Assembly: GCF_003001935.1 (NCBI RefSeq)
Contig: NZ_PVNG01000003.1
Coordinates: 434,001 to 498,000 of the forward strand
Source of the DNA: Nonomuraea fuscirosea
GTDB taxonomy: Bacteria > Actinomycetota > Actinomycetes > Streptosporangiales > Streptosporangiaceae
DNA length: 64,000 nucleotides
Direction of reading: 5' to 3'
The position numbers and the translations under genes were made by a program. Below are positions 32,501 through 41,622 of the stretch, piece after piece; within the stretch, counting starts at the first letter, position 1; each line of letters opens with the position of its first letter. The notes beneath the pieces are model-generated. The model worked only from the letters and a program-made list of their open reading frames with translations, was not told the DNA's origin and ran no database searches.

Positions 32501-34442
32501 GCAGAGCACCGACTTCACCGTGGCCGGGATCGGCGACATGTCGGGCGACGTGTTCGGCAACGGCATGCTGCTGTCGCGGCACATCCGGCTGGTGGCCGCG
32601 TTCGACCACCGGCACATCTTCGTCGACCCCACGCCGGACGCCGCCCGCACCTACGCCGAGCGGCAGCGGCTGTTCGAGCTGCCGCGCAGCTCGTGGGAGG
32701 ACTACGACGCCAAGCTGATCTCGGCCGGCGGCGGCGTCTTCCCGCGCACCGCCAAGTCGATCCACCTCACGCCGCAGATGCACGAGGCGCTCGGCATCCC
32801 GGCCGGCGTCACCTCCATGGCGCCCAACGACCTGATCAGCGCCATCCTGAAGGCTCCGGTCGACCTGCTGTGGAACGGCGGCATCGGCACCTACGTCAAG
32901 TCGGCCGCCGAGTCCAACGCCGACGTCGGTGACAAGGCCAACGACGGGCTCCGGGTCAACGCCTCCGACCTGCGCTGCAAGGTCATCGGGGAGGGCGGCA
33001 ACCTGGGCTTCACCCAGCTCGCCCGGATCGAGTTCGCGCTCAACGGCGGGCTGGTCAACACCGACTTCATCGACAACAGCGCCGGCGTCGACACCTCCGA
33101 CCACGAGGTGAACATCAAGATCCTGCTCGACCAGGTCGTCCGCGACGGCGAGCTGACCGACAAGCAGCGCAACCAGGTCTTCACCTCGATGACCGACGAG
33201 GTCGCCGACCTGGTGCTGCGCGACAACTACGCGCAGAACGTGGTCCTGGCCGCCTCCCGCTCGCAGGCCGTCGAGATGCTCCACATCCACGCCCGCTACC
33301 TGCGCAAGCTCGAACGCGACGGGCTGGTCAACCGGGAGCTGGAGTTCCTGCCCTCCGACAAGACCCTCGCCGAGCGGCGGCAGGCCAGGCTCGGGCTCAC
33401 CGCGCCGGAGTTCGCCGTGCTGCTGGCCTACACCAAGCTGGTGGCCGACGCCGAGCTGCTCGGCTCCGACCTGCCCGACGACCCCTACCTGGCGTCGTGG
33501 CTGGTGTCGTACTTCCCGTCGGCGCTGCGGGAGCGGTTCCGCACGTACATGGACGAGCACCCGCTGCGCCGCGAGATCATCACCACCTGCGTGGTGAACG
33601 AGCTGGTCAACTCGGCGGGCACCACGTTCACGTTCCGCTTCGGCGAGGAGACCGGCGCCTCGACGCCCGACATCGTGCGCGCCTACCTGGTCGCCAGGGA
33701 GGTCTTCGACCTGCCGAGCTTCTACCGGGCCGTGGAGTCGCTGGACAACGAGATCGACACCGCCACCCAGATCGCCATGCTGCTGGAGGCGCGCAAGCTG
33801 GCCGAGCGCGGCGCCCGCTGGCTGCTGGTCAACCGGCGGCCGCCGCTCGACCTGGCCGGATCCGTCAGCTTCTTCATGAAGGGCTTCAACGGGCTGCTGG
33901 CCCACATCCCGAAGCTGCTGACCGGGCCCGACCTGGCGGCCTACGAGGATCGCCGCGACTCCTTCGCGGCCCGTGGCGTGCCCATGGAACTGGCCGAGCG
34001 GGTCGCGGGGATGGTGCCCGCGTACTCGACGCTGGACCTGGTCGAGATCTCGTCGCTGACGGGGCGGCCGGTCAGCGAGGTGGCCGAGGTCTACTTCGAC
34101 CTGGCCGACCGGCTGCAGCTGGCCCGGCTGCGCGAGCGGATCATCGCGCTGCCCCGCGACAACCGGTGGAACTCGATCGCCCGCTCGGCGCTGCGCGACG
34201 ACCTGTACGCCGCGCACGCCTCGCTGACCAGGGACGTGCTGGCCCACAGCAAGCCGGGGCTGCCGCCGGAGGAGCGGCTGGCCCGGTGGTCGGACGCCAA
34301 CTCGGCGGCGGTGTCCCGGGCCCGCCAGACGCTGTCGGAGATCTGGGAGAGCGACAACTTCGACCTCGCCACGCTGTCGGTCGCCCTCCGCGCCATCCGC
34401 ACCCTCGTCGCCGCCAGCAACCTCCCGCACACGGAGGCATAG
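29568..34442 (+). CDS. NAD-specific glutamate dehydrogenase, large (180-kDa) type
   Basis: A 1624-residue enzyme that oxidises glutamate to 2-oxoglutarate and ammonia with NAD. Order: N-terminal ACT-like regulatory domains (to about residue 600), helical motifs, then the catalytic dehydrogenase core (about 700-1250, with VPTGSKGGFVVKRPP, YLVVAADKGTATFSDIAN and VIGEGGNLGFTQLARIEFA), and a long helical C-terminal region. The length is that of the Streptomyces clavuligerus enzyme. ATG 29568 is chosen for the AAAGGAG 10 nt upstream; ATG 29526 and 29505 are possible. Codons 755-866 (about 31830-32165) use strikingly AT-rich codons compared with the rest. A strong terminator follows. Confidence 0.95.
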   Translation: MPLDEAKDELLQRAAESCAVGSEHLSAEEALSFLRFYYRHVAPEDLLDRNPVDVYGPAMSQRRLAELRPQGRAVVRAYTPTIDEHGWDPGRSVVEVVTDDMPFLVDSVTMELDRHGLGTYLVVHPQMRVRRDMTGRMLGRGQEDVTGQMLVESWIHIEIDRQSDPEALKRVEGDLQRVLTDVRHAVEDFRKMRALAVQTAEDLSMNPPPLEPAEVEDSLDLLRWLADGHFTFLGYREYRLEHTDEGETLRALPGAALGILRDDRAGSDSFAALPAEVRAKAREKQLMIITKANSRATVHRATYLDYIGVKLFSPDGEVIGERRFLGLFTHVAYSESISRIPVLRRKLGDVLEAAGLTADSHDGKDLIEILETFPRDELFQTSVDQLLPIAMGVLRLRERKQVKLFLRRDDYGRYISCLIYLPRDRYTTKVRLKMEEVLLKALGGRSLDYSAMIGESVLARLHVVVRGERGTPLPRPSVDVEELEARLAAITRSWEDDLATALGEMTSEEEAPALIKRYASAFPEGYKVDFPPKVAVVDLRRLEHLVEQGDGERVEINLYEPYDAEEGERRLKVYKVGSPISLSQALPLIQRLGVEVVDERPYEIDRDNDPRTKNAWIYDFGLRYTPSDEVDRNDFKRLFQDGLTALWHGRVQADDFNALILAAGLTWEQVEILRAYAKYLRQAGSTFSQPYMEQVLRDNVRLARLLVQLFEAKLDPRRGEDVRVELVDALHEEILGALDAVASLDEDRILRAYLEMIQATLRTNYFQTVDGRRKSYISLKLDPGAISVLPLPRPKYEIFVYSPRVEGVHLRFGKVARGGLRWSDRMEDFRTEILGLVKAQMVKNTVIVPTGSKGGFVVKRPPKSGSREDVLAEGVACYRTFISGLLDVTDNLVDGKVVPPPDVVRHDGDDTYLVVAADKGTATFSDIANSVAKEYGFWLGDAFASGGSIGYDHKAMGITARGAWESVKYHFRTMGVDVQSTDFTVAGIGDMSGDVFGNGMLLSRHIRLVAAFDHRHIFVDPTPDAARTYAERQRLFELPRSSWEDYDAKLISAGGGVFPRTAKSIHLTPQMHEALGIPAGVTSMAPNDLISAILKAPVDLLWNGGIGTYVKSAAESNADVGDKANDGLRVNASDLRCKVIGEGGNLGFTQLARIEFALNGGLVNTDFIDNSAGVDTSDHEVNIKILLDQVVRDGELTDKQRNQVFTSMTDEVADLVLRDNYAQNVVLAASRSQAVEMLHIHARYLRKLERDGLVNRELEFLPSDKTLAERRQARLGLTAPEFAVLLAYTKLVADAELLGSDLPDDPYLASWLVSYFPSALRERFRTYMDEHPLRREIITTCVVNELVNSAGTTFTFRFGEETGASTPDIVRAYLVAREVFDLPSFYRAVESLDNEIDTATQIAMLLEARKLAERGARWLLVNRRPPLDLAGSVSFFMKGFNGLLAHIPKLLTGPDLAAYEDRRDSFAARGVPMELAERVAGMVPAYSTLDLVEISSLTGRPVSEVAEVYFDLADRLQLARLRERIIALPRDNRWNSIARSALRDDLYAAHASLTRDVLAHSKPGLPPEERLARWSDANSAAVSRARQTLSEIWESDNFDLATLSVALRAIRTLVAASNLPHTEA

Positions 34443-34456
34443 TTCTCCGGTGTTCC

Positions 34457-34492
34457 GGGCTTCTCCCGCTCGTCCGGGAGAAGCCCGTTCTT
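34457..34492 (+). terminator. intrinsic terminator after glutamate dehydrogenase
   Basis: A perfect 12-bp stem, GGGCTTCTCCCG with CGGGAGAAGCCC, closes a six-base loop and is followed by GTTCTT. It begins 15 nt after the stop codon. The remaining gap to 34743 shows no gene; it lies between two convergent genes. Confidence 0.9.
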
Positions 34493-34743
34493 CACGCGCT
34501 GTCGTGGGCCGGCGTCCGCGGCCTGCCTCCCCGGGGAGCAGGCGCCGGTGCCGGCCTGGAAGCGAGGACACGGCGCTGCACGGGCCCGCCAGGCGTCGAA
34601 CGACCACGGAACGGGGCCGACTGTGCGCTCCGTCACGGCGGCGCGCCACAGACCGGTCAGAGGCCGTTTCCCTGGACGGGGGCCGGCCCACGACGGCGGG
34701 TGGCCGGCCACGGCAGCGCGTGAAGGATGCTGCTTGAAAGGTG

Positions 34744-35763
34744 TTACTGGCCGACGGCGCCGGTCAGACCGCCGTCGTGGGCGATCACGGCGGCGGCGGC
34801 CGGAGCGGTGAGCGGCGGCACCAGCGTCGCGTACTGGTGGACCTCGGTGAGTTTGAGGCTCAGCCGGACGGTGCCACCGGTGAGATAGCGGCTGGCCTCC
34901 TCCGGCACCGGGATCTTGTACGACTTGTCGACCATGTTCTTCGTCGTGCTCGTGCGCGACAGCGAGTACTGGATCAGCGCGCCGCCGTTCTCCGTCCGCA
35001 GCCCGTAGACCGGGTAGTTGTCGGCGCTGAAGATCGAGTCGTAGCTCAGCTCGTTGAACTTGGCGTCGCCGCGCAGGGTGGCGATCTGCTCGGCCACCTC
35101 CGTCGTGTAGGGCCCGGGGGCGAGCAGCCCCGCCGTGACCCCCGACTTGCCCGTCTCGGCCACGCTGGCGTGCACGGGGCCCATGAACTGCGGGCTGATC
35201 GTCACCGACTTGTCGTCGGCCGCCACCGCCGTGGCATAGCCGTCGGCGTCGAGCGCCACCGGCGGCATCTCCTGGCCGGGCAGCAGCCGCGCGGCCGAGC
35301 TGAACTGCCAGTTGTCGCCGGACTTGGCGAACGTCACGATCGTCGGCTGCTCGTCGCGGGTGACCAGGGCACTGAACCAGGGCGCCCGCTCGCCCGGCGC
35401 GAACCGGGGGACCAGCAGCGTCGGCGTGCCCCACCGGTAGCGCGGCGGCGCGTAGTCGGTGGCGGAGTAGGCGGCCACGGTGAGCGCGGCCTGGCCGCCG
35501 ACCGTGAGGTCCTTCGCCTGCTGCAGCCTGCCCCGCAGCTCGCTCTTCACCCGCAGCAGGTCGTCGGTGGCGATGAATTCGGCGAACGCGTCGGCCGCCT
35601 CCTCGCGGGTGACGGCCGGCTCCTGCGCCGAGGGCGAAGGCCGGGCCGTGCCGGACTCGGCCGCCTTGGTCGGGGCGGGCGGGGCGCCACCGCTGCAGGC
35701 GGTCGCCCCGGCGAGCAGGCCGGCGGCGAGCGCCAGCATCTTCCGCCGACCGTAAGCACGCAC
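34744..35763 (-). CDS. lipoprotein of unknown function
   Basis: A 339-residue putative lipoprotein ([15 protein letters not shown] signal with lipobox cysteine), then an Ala/Pro/Ser tether and a globular domain of about 280 residues ([57 protein letters not shown]). I believe this resembles a family of uncharacterised actinobacterial lipoproteins (DUF8094-like), but I am not sure. The start is GTG 35763 with GGCGAG nearby. It is divergent from prfB across 47 bp. Confidence 0.75.
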   Translation of the reverse strand: MRAYGRRKMLALAAGLLAGATACSGGAPPAPTKAAESGTARPSPSAQEPAVTREEAADAFAEFIATDDLLRVKSELRGRLQQAKDLTVGGQAALTVAAYSATDYAPPRYRWGTPTLLVPRFAPGERAPWFSALVTRDEQPTIVTFAKSGDNWQFSSAARLLPGQEMPPVALDADGYATAVAADDKSVTISPQFMGPVHASVAETGKSGVTAGLLAPGPYTTEVAEQIATLRGDAKFNELSYDSIFSADNYPVYGLRTENGGALIQYSLSRTSTTKNMVDKSYKIPVPEEASRYLTGGTVRLSLKLTEVHQYATLVPPLTAPAAAAVIAHDGGLTGAVGQ

Positions 35764-35810
35764 CTCGCCATGTTATTCGGGCCCGCGAGGGTCGCGTACC
35801 CTTGGGAGAC

Positions 35811-36926
35811 GTGGCAGGCATCGATCCGGCAGAAGAGATCAACGAGCTCGCGGGCACGGTCCGCAGCATCCAGGACGTGCTCGACCTCGACGCGATGCGC
35901 AAGCAGATCGCTGAGCTGGAGCAGCAGGTTGCCGCGCCCGACCTGTGGGACGACCCCGACCAGGCCCAGAGGGTGACGAGCAAGCTCTCCCACCTCCAGG
36001 GCGAGCTCAACCGGGTCGAGGGCGTGGCGCGCCGGCTCGACGACCTGACGGTCCTCTACGAGCTCGCGGCCGAGGAGGCCGACGACGACACGCGGGCCGA
36101 GGCCGACAAGGAGCTCGTGACGCTGAAGTCCGACATCGGCGCCCTTGAGGTGCGCACCCTCCTGTCGGGCGAATACGACGCCCGCGAGGCGCTCGTCACC
36201 ATCAACTCCCAGGCCGGCGGCGTCGACGCGGCCGACTGGGCGGAGATGCTGCTGCGCATGTATCTGCGCTTCGCCGAGCGCAAGGGCTACGCCACCGAGG
36301 TCTACGACACCTCCTACGCGGAGGAGGCCGGCATCAAGTCGGCCACGTTCACGATCAAGGCGCCTTACGCCTACGGCACGCTGCGCGGCGAGCACGGCAC
36401 CCACCGGCTGGTCCGCATCAGCCCGTTCGACAACCAGGGGCGGCGCCAGACGTCGTTCGCGGGGGTCGACATCGTGCCGGTGGTCGAGCAGACCGACCAC
36501 ATCGACATCAACGAGGACGAGATCCGCGTCGACGTCTACCGCTCCAGCGGCCCCGGCGGCCAGGGCGTCAACACCACCGACTCGGCCGTGCGCATCACGC
36601 ACCTGCCGACCGGCATCGTCGTCTCCTGCCAGAACGAGCGCTCCCAGCTGCAGAACCGGGCCACCGCGATGAATGTGCTGCAGGCCAAGCTGCTGGAGCG
36701 CAAGCGGCAGGAGGAGGCGGAGAAGATGTCGGAGCTGCGCGGCGCCACCACCACGTCGTGGGGCACGCAGATCCGCAACTACGTGCTGCACCCGTACCAG
36801 ATCGTGAAGGACCTGCGGACGGGCACCGAGGCCGGCAACCCCTCAGCCGTGCTCGACGGCGACCTCGACGAGTTCATCGAGTCGGAGATCCGCTGGATGC
36901 GGCGGCAGGAGTCAGGCACCGACTAG
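35811..36926 (+). CDS. prfB: peptide chain release factor 2
   Basis: RF2 ends translation at UGA and UAA. The 371-residue protein has the codon-recognition motif SPF in [15 protein letters not shown] and the catalytic GGQ in [15 protein letters not shown]. The start is GTG 35811. The frame is continuous from the start, so the programmed frameshift known in E. coli prfB is absent, as usual in actinomycetes. It precedes ftsE, ftsX and smpB, the standard actinobacterial order. Its 3' end overlaps by 15 nt a small gene on the opposite strand. Confidence 0.97.
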   Translation: MAGIDPAEEINELAGTVRSIQDVLDLDAMRKQIAELEQQVAAPDLWDDPDQAQRVTSKLSHLQGELNRVEGVARRLDDLTVLYELAAEEADDDTRAEADKELVTLKSDIGALEVRTLLSGEYDAREALVTINSQAGGVDAADWAEMLLRMYLRFAERKGYATEVYDTSYAEEAGIKSATFTIKAPYAYGTLRGEHGTHRLVRISPFDNQGRRQTSFAGVDIVPVVEQTDHIDINEDEIRVDVYRSSGPGGQGVNTTDSAVRITHLPTGIVVSCQNERSQLQNRATAMNVLQAKLLERKRQEEAEKMSELRGATTTSWGTQIRNYVLHPYQIVKDLRTGTEAGNPSAVLDGDLDEFIESEIRWMRRQESGTD

Positions 36927-37103
36927 GTGCTCGGCCACCAGGCTCAGCAGCAGCAAAACCAGCAGCAGGCCGACGACGAGAGCGGGTGACAGCCCGGCGA
37001 AGCCGTGGTTGTGCATCCGCTCCCTGTTGGCGCGGCACAGGGGGCAGCGGCCCTCGATCACGGGGTGGGCGCACTGCGCGCATACGAGGTGTTGGCAACT
37101 CAT
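36912..37103 (-). CDS. small zinc-ribbon membrane protein
   Basis: A 63-residue protein with five cysteines in a zinc-ribbon-like arrangement (CQHLVCAQC near the start, then [13 protein letters not shown]) and a single C-terminal membrane helix ([21 protein letters not shown]). Similar small genes sit opposite prfB in other actinomycetes, as I recall, which supports it being real. It overlaps the end of prfB by 15 nt. The N-terminus would face the cytoplasm. Function unknown. Confidence 0.65.
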   Translation of the reverse strand: MSCQHLVCAQCAHPVIEGRCPLCRANRERMHNHGFAGLSPALVVGLLLVLLLLSLVAEHLVGA

Positions 37104-37304
37104 GTCAGCCCCAAGTCTAGCCGCACAATCGTTTTGTTTCCGTTATGGACGTTCCATGCCAGTCTTCCCCCTAGACTGTCGTCTGGCCAATCGGAACGTC
37201 GATCATCAGTAAAGAGACGCCCCCGATCGGCCGGTGGCGGGAAGTGGGCATGTGCCACCCTCGCTTCCGTCCTGACCCCTAGACTGGCATGCCGTGATGC
37301 TCTC

Positions 37305-37994
37305 GTGATCCATTTCGATAATGTCACCAAGGTCTACGCGAACCAGAACCGGCCCGCTCTCGACCACGTCTCCGTCGACGTGGACAAGGGCGAGTTCGTG
37401 TTCCTCGTCGGTCCCTCGGGATCAGGCAAGTCCACGTTCCTGCGCCTGATCCTCAAGGAGGAGCGGCCCAACTCCGGGGCGATCCACGTCGCCGGCAAGG
37501 ATCTGGCCCGCCTGTCCAACTTCAAGGTGCCGCACCTGCGCCGCCGCATCGGCTGCGTGTTCCAGGACTTCAGGCTGCTCCCGAACAAGAACGTCTACGA
37601 GAACGTGGCGTTCGCGCTCGAGGTCATCGGTAAGCCCCGGCGGTTCATCCGCAAGGTGGTTCCCGAGGTCATCGAGCTGGTCGGCCTCGAAGGCAAGGCG
37701 CACCGCATGCCCGACGAGCTGTCCGGCGGCGAGCAGCAGCGCGTCGCCATGGCCCGCGCGTTCGTCAACCGGCCGATGATCCTGCTGGCCGACGAGCCCA
37801 CGGGCAACATCGACCCCGCGACGAGCATCGGCATCATGAAGGTGCTCGACCGCATCAACAGGACTGGCACCACGGTCGTCATGGCCACGCACGATGCGGC
37901 CATCGTCGACTCCATGCGCAAGCGTGTCGTGGAGCTGGAGGACGGCAAGATCGTCCGTGACCAGTCGCGTGGCGTGTACGGCCAGGCGTACTGA
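37305..37994 (+). CDS. ftsE: cell-division ABC transporter ATPase FtsE
   Basis: A 229-residue ABC ATPase that powers FtsX-dependent activation of peptidoglycan hydrolases at division. It has Walker [10 protein letters not shown], the Q-loop [13 protein letters not shown], signature [14 protein letters not shown], Walker [15 protein letters not shown] and the H-loop MATHDA. I start at GTG 37305 ([11 protein letters not shown]), which matches family N-termini. TAGACT at 37280-37285 may be its -10 box, making the leader very short. FtsX follows after 20 nt. Confidence 0.96.
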   Translation: MIHFDNVTKVYANQNRPALDHVSVDVDKGEFVFLVGPSGSGKSTFLRLILKEERPNSGAIHVAGKDLARLSNFKVPHLRRRIGCVFQDFRLLPNKNVYENVAFALEVIGKPRRFIRKVVPEVIELVGLEGKAHRMPDELSGGEQQRVAMARAFVNRPMILLADEPTGNIDPATSIGIMKVLDRINRTGTTVVMATHDAAIVDSMRKRVVELEDGKIVRDQSRGVYGQAY

Positions 37995-38014
37995 CAGGGA
38001 GCTGCAGACAAGAC

Positions 38015-38923
38015 ATGCGGGCGAATTTCATCTTCTCCGAGGTCTGGATCGGCCTCCGTCGCAACCTGACCATGACGATCGCGGTGATCATCACCGTGGC
38101 GGTCGGCATGGCGATGCTCGGCGTCGGCCTGATGATCAACAGTCAGGTCGGGCTGATGAAGGGCTTCTGGAACGACAAGGTCGAAGTGTCGGTCTTCCTG
38201 TGTAAAAAGGGAACGGCCATGCCGGCCTGCAACGGCAAGGCGATCACGCCCGCGCAGACCAAGGCGCTCGAAGCGCACATCAAGGGCACCCAGGGCGTCA
38301 AGCAGGTGTTCTTCGAGAACGAGACGACCGCGTACGAGAACTTCAAGCAGTCGTTCTCGTCCAACAAGGCCCTCGTGGACGCCACCAAGGTGGAGGATCT
38401 GCCCCAGTCGTTCCGGATCGCGCTCAAGGATCCGGACAACTACGAGTCCGTCATCCAGGCGGTCACCGGTCAGCCCGGTGTCGCTCAGGTGATGGACCAG
38501 AAACAGCTGATCGCCCCGTTCTTCAGCATGCTCGACAAACTGGCCATCGCCGCGCTCACCGTGGCGATCATCCTGGTGCTGGCGGCGGCGCTGCTGATCG
38601 GCAACACGGTCCGGCTGTCGGCGTTCAACCGGCGCCGGGAGACCGGCATCATGCGGCTGGTCGGCGCCTCCAACCTCTACATCCAGCTGCCGTTCGTCAT
38701 GGAAGGCGTCATCGCCGGCCTGGTGGGCGGCGTGTTCGCGGCGGTCATCCTGATCGTGGCGAAGGTGTTCCTGTTCGACCAGATCGTCGGCTTCTTCGGC
38801 GGCGCCACGGCCCTGCTGGGCTGGAACGACGTGGCCCAGACGATCACGATCACCATGATCATCGGTGTCGTGATCTGTATCCTGGCCTCGTTCGTGACGT
38901 TGCGGCGCTACCTGAGGGTGTAG
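38015..38923 (+). CDS. ftsX: cell-division permease FtsX
   Basis: A 302-residue membrane partner of FtsE. The first helix (LTMTIAVIITVAVGMAMLGVG) is followed by an extracellular domain of about 125 residues with a cysteine pair (FLCKKGTAMPACNG), and then three helices of the FtsX fold with the conserved NTVRLSAFNRRRETGIMRLVGAS cytoplasmic loop. The extracellular domain contacts NlpC/P60-type hydrolases in relatives. Same operon as ftsE. Confidence 0.96.
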   Translation: MRANFIFSEVWIGLRRNLTMTIAVIITVAVGMAMLGVGLMINSQVGLMKGFWNDKVEVSVFLCKKGTAMPACNGKAITPAQTKALEAHIKGTQGVKQVFFENETTAYENFKQSFSSNKALVDATKVEDLPQSFRIALKDPDNYESVIQAVTGQPGVAQVMDQKQLIAPFFSMLDKLAIAALTVAIILVLAAALLIGNTVRLSAFNRRRETGIMRLVGASNLYIQLPFVMEGVIAGLVGGVFAAVILIVAKVFLFDQIVGFFGGATALLGWNDVAQTITITMIIGVVICILASFVTLRRYLRV

Positions 38924-38958
38924 TCGTGCACATGGGTCGTCCCCGCCCCGGTCGCCGG

Positions 38959-38964
38959 TAAAGT
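38959..38964 (+). promoter_or_regulatory. smpB: candidate -10 box for a leaderless smpB transcript
   Basis: TAAAGT lies 7 nt before the smpB ATG, and there is no ribosome binding site. That spacing is what leaderless actinobacterial transcripts show. The -35 region is not evident. Confidence 0.4.
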
Positions 38965-38970
38965 CGAACC

Positions 38971-39438
38971 ATGCCACGTGAGACCGGGCGGAAGGTCATC
39001 GCCCAGAACAAACGTGCTCGGCACGACTACCACGTCGAGGACACTTTCGAGGCGGGTCTCGTGCTCCAGGGCACCGAGGTGAAGTCGCTCCGCGAGGGTC
39101 GCGCCTCGCTCGTCGACGGCTACGCCAGCATCGACGGGAACGAAGCGTGGCTGCTCAACGTGCACATCCCCGAATATTCGCAAGGGACGTGGACCAACCA
39201 CGCGGCGCGCCGCAAGCGCAAGCTGCTGCTGCACCGCAAGGAGATCGAGAAGCTCGCCGCCAAGACGAAGGAGGGCGGGCTGACGATCGTGCCGCTGGTC
39301 CTGTACTTCAAGGACGGCCGGGCGAAGGTCGAGATCGGCATCGCCCGGGGCAAGAAGGACTGGGACAAGCGGCAGGCGCTGGCGGAGCAGCAGGCCAAGC
39401 GAGAGATGGCCCGGGCCCTGCGCGGCCGCAACCGATGA
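38971..39438 (+). CDS. smpB: SsrA-binding protein SmpB
   Basis: A 155-residue protein required for tmRNA to enter stalled ribosomes. Conserved blocks include [36 protein letters not shown] and the C-terminal basic tail [20 protein letters not shown], which occupies the mRNA path. The tmRNA gene itself is encoded 2.2 kb downstream (41623). No ribosome binding site is seen; it may be translated from a leaderless mRNA. Confidence 0.97.
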   Translation: MPRETGRKVIAQNKRARHDYHVEDTFEAGLVLQGTEVKSLREGRASLVDGYASIDGNEAWLLNVHIPEYSQGTWTNHAARRKRKLLLHRKEIEKLAAKTKEGGLTIVPLVLYFKDGRAKVEIGIARGKKDWDKRQALAEQQAKREMARALRGRNR

Positions 39439-39457
39439 GACGGCGGCACCGCAACCG

Positions 39458-41314
39458 ATGAGACGCGCCCGCCGCACCCTGGCCGCGACCGTCACCCTGG
39501 CGGTCGCGAGCACCACACTGACCGGCTGCTTCGAGGAGCCCTCGCCGCACGACGCGGTGCGTGACTTCCTCGTGGGCTGGCAGACCGAGGACTACGAGCT
39601 GGCCGCCGGCCGCACCGACGGCGACCCGGCGAAAGTGCGCAAGGCGCTGGCCGACACCAAGCTGGAGCTCGACGCGGCCTCGTTCCGCTTCAAGATCACC
39701 AGCTTGGGCGTCGAGGGCGAGGAGTCCAAGGCCAACTTCCACGCCGAGGTCGACCTCGGCGAGAACAACCCCCTGTGGGAGTACGACGGGGTGCTGCCGC
39801 TGCACCTGGTCGACGGGATGTGGCGGGTGCGCTGGTCGCCGTCCGTGCTGCATCCGCAGCTCAAGGAGGGCCAGCGCTTCGCGGTCGACACCGAGCCCAA
39901 CGCGCGCATGCCGGTCGTCGACCGGGCGAACGACCCGCTGCAGAGCGACACCATCCTCTACGTCGCCGGCGTCTACCCGGCCAAGCTGGGCGACCGGGCG
40001 GAAGAGGTGGTCGCGCGGCTGTCCGAGGTCACCGGCTACGCCCAGGACCGGCTGCTCAGCCGGGTCAGGTCGTCGCCGCCCGAGAAATTCGTGCAGCTGG
40101 TGACGTTCGGGCGCTCGCGCTACCAGTCGATGCGGGCGAAGCTCGACGCCATCGCCGGGATCGTGGTCCAGCCGCAGGACCAGCCGGTCAACCCCGATCC
40201 GCCCCGGCAGATCGTGGGCAGCGTCAGCGCGCTCACCCCCGAGACCGAGCAGAAGCTGGGCGGCCCGCAGCGGGCCGGCGACTCGGTCGGCAAGAGCGGC
40301 CTGCAGCAGGCCTACCAGAACTACCTGACCGGCTCCACCGAGACCAAGGTCATCACCCTCGACCTCAAGACCGGCAAGGAGGTCGCCCAGCTCAAGGAGT
40401 GGCCCGGCCGCCAGAACGTCTCGGTGAAGACCACGATCGACCGGGCCGCGCAGCAGGCGGCCGAGCAGGCGGTGGCCGACACGGAGACGAGCGCGCTGGT
40501 CGCGGTGCAGCGCACCACCGGTGAGATCCTCGCGGTCGGCACCAAGGGCCTGCACCAGGAGCGTGACGCGCTGGCCGGCAAGTTCCCGGCCGGCACGGCG
40601 TTCTCCATCGTGGCCGCGGACGCGCTGCTCAAGGCCGGCGTCAGCCCCAAGCAGCGGCTGGCCTGCCCGCAGGAGCGCACGGTGGGCGGGGCCAAGTTCG
40701 TGCACGTCGGCCAGAACACCGGGGTCACGACGTCGGCCACGTTCCAGGAACACTTCGCCAAGGGCTGCGTGACCGCGCTGGCCTCCCTGGCCCGCCGCGT
40801 CACGGCCGGCGACCTCGACCGCAGCGCCCAGGACTTCGGCATCGGGCAGCCTTGGCGGCTGCCGCTGAAGTCGTTCAGCGGCGCCCGTCCCGCGCTGTCC
40901 AGCGACGCCGACAAGGCCAAGGCCATCGCGGGCCAGAACGTCCAGGTGAGCCCGCTCAGCATGGCCCTGGTGGCGGCCACGGTCGCCTCCGGCACCTGGC
41001 GGCCGCCCGTGCTGGTGACCGAGCCCAAGACGGCCGACCCGGCGGCCGAGCCGGTGCCGGCCACCCAGCCCGCGCCGATCCCGATGGACCCGAAGATCCG
41101 CGCGACGCTGACGACGATGATGCGGGCCGGGGCGGTCGGCACCCCTGCCCAGGCGGGCAAGGGCAAGGTCTACGGCGTCACGGCGTACGCGGGCGACCAG
41201 CAGACCTGGTTCGTCGGCTGGCAGGGCGACGTGGCCATCGCGGTGCTGGCGAAGAACTACAACGCCGGAGCCGTCGCGGGCAGCTTCTTCGCGGGCCTCG
41301 GCAGCTCTTCGTGA
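39458..41314 (+). CDS. PBP-like lipoprotein with all three catalytic motifs lost
   Basis: A 618-residue lipoprotein (lipobox LTGC) with the same architecture as the PBP at 13224: NTF2-like/MecA_N domain, dimerisation domain and transpeptidase fold. The catalytic motifs are destroyed. Where the active paralogue reads PPGSTFKVV, this one reads PAGTAFSIV (Thr380 for the serine, Ser383 for the lysine). SCN is replaced by GCV in KGCVTAL. KTGTAE is replaced by GVTAYA near residue 575. The frame is otherwise intact and clearly selected, so it is a pseudoenzyme with a structural or regulatory role rather than a pseudogene (inference). It follows smpB by 19 nt. Confidence 0.9.
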   Translation: MRRARRTLAATVTLAVASTTLTGCFEEPSPHDAVRDFLVGWQTEDYELAAGRTDGDPAKVRKALADTKLELDAASFRFKITSLGVEGEESKANFHAEVDLGENNPLWEYDGVLPLHLVDGMWRVRWSPSVLHPQLKEGQRFAVDTEPNARMPVVDRANDPLQSDTILYVAGVYPAKLGDRAEEVVARLSEVTGYAQDRLLSRVRSSPPEKFVQLVTFGRSRYQSMRAKLDAIAGIVVQPQDQPVNPDPPRQIVGSVSALTPETEQKLGGPQRAGDSVGKSGLQQAYQNYLTGSTETKVITLDLKTGKEVAQLKEWPGRQNVSVKTTIDRAAQQAAEQAVADTETSALVAVQRTTGEILAVGTKGLHQERDALAGKFPAGTAFSIVAADALLKAGVSPKQRLACPQERTVGGAKFVHVGQNTGVTTSATFQEHFAKGCVTALASLARRVTAGDLDRSAQDFGIGQPWRLPLKSFSGARPALSSDADKAKAIAGQNVQVSPLSMALVAATVASGTWRPPVLVTEPKTADPAAEPVPATQPAPIPMDPKIRATLTTMMRAGAVGTPAQAGKGKVYGVTAYAGDQQTWFVGWQGDVAIAVLAKNYNAGAVAGSFFAGLGSSS

Positions 41315-41472
41315 ATTAGTCGCTACGCGGAGCAACCATTCGCGGGCCCGGTTGCGTCTTACCTGATGACTGGGCCCGCTCGGGGGGTTGCGGTTCCAGT
41401 CGCCGTGATGAGATCAGGACTTCATCTCGGGGGAAGTCCTGCCGTCCGGACCGGCTCGACCCTGCCGGTCGG

Positions 41473-41514
41473 CCCCCGGGAGCGTGTGCCTCTGTGCCGC
41501 GCTCCCGGGGGTTT
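41473..41514 (+). terminator. GC-rich hairpin terminator downstream of the PBP-like gene
   Basis: CCCCCGGGAGCG at 41473-41484 pairs perfectly with CGCTCCCGGGGG at 41500-41511 and is followed by TTT. It sits about 160 nt after the stop. The rest of the 308-bp gap before ssrA contains a second hairpin (GCGGGCCC around 41344 with GGGCCCGC around 41370) and the probable ssrA promoter. Confidence 0.75.
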
Positions 41515-41531
41515 CGCCATGAGGAATTAAG

Positions 41532-41562
41532 TTGGCGTTGAGGGCGTTGTCCCCTGTAGATT
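41532..41562 (+). promoter_or_regulatory. ssrA: candidate ssrA promoter
   Basis: TTGGCG at 41532-41537 and TAGATT at 41557-41562 with a TG just upstream are spaced by 19 bp. A transcript from here would start about 55 nt before the mature 5' end of tmRNA, which fits processing by RNase P. Confidence 0.35.
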
Positions 41563-41622
41563 CGTGTTGCTCGCCGTGGAGTTCCGGAAGTTCGGGATCC
41601 AGGGCGTGTTGACAAGTGCACA

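Noticed and set aside
29547..34691. A 1714-codon open frame on the minus strand
   Set aside because: It is the antisense shadow of glutamate dehydrogenase, has no recognisable domains, and arises from high GC in the third codon position.
35811..35900. Programmed frameshift in prfB
   Set aside because: The frame is continuous from the GTG start and there is no in-frame UGA with an internal Shine-Dalgarno as in E. coli.
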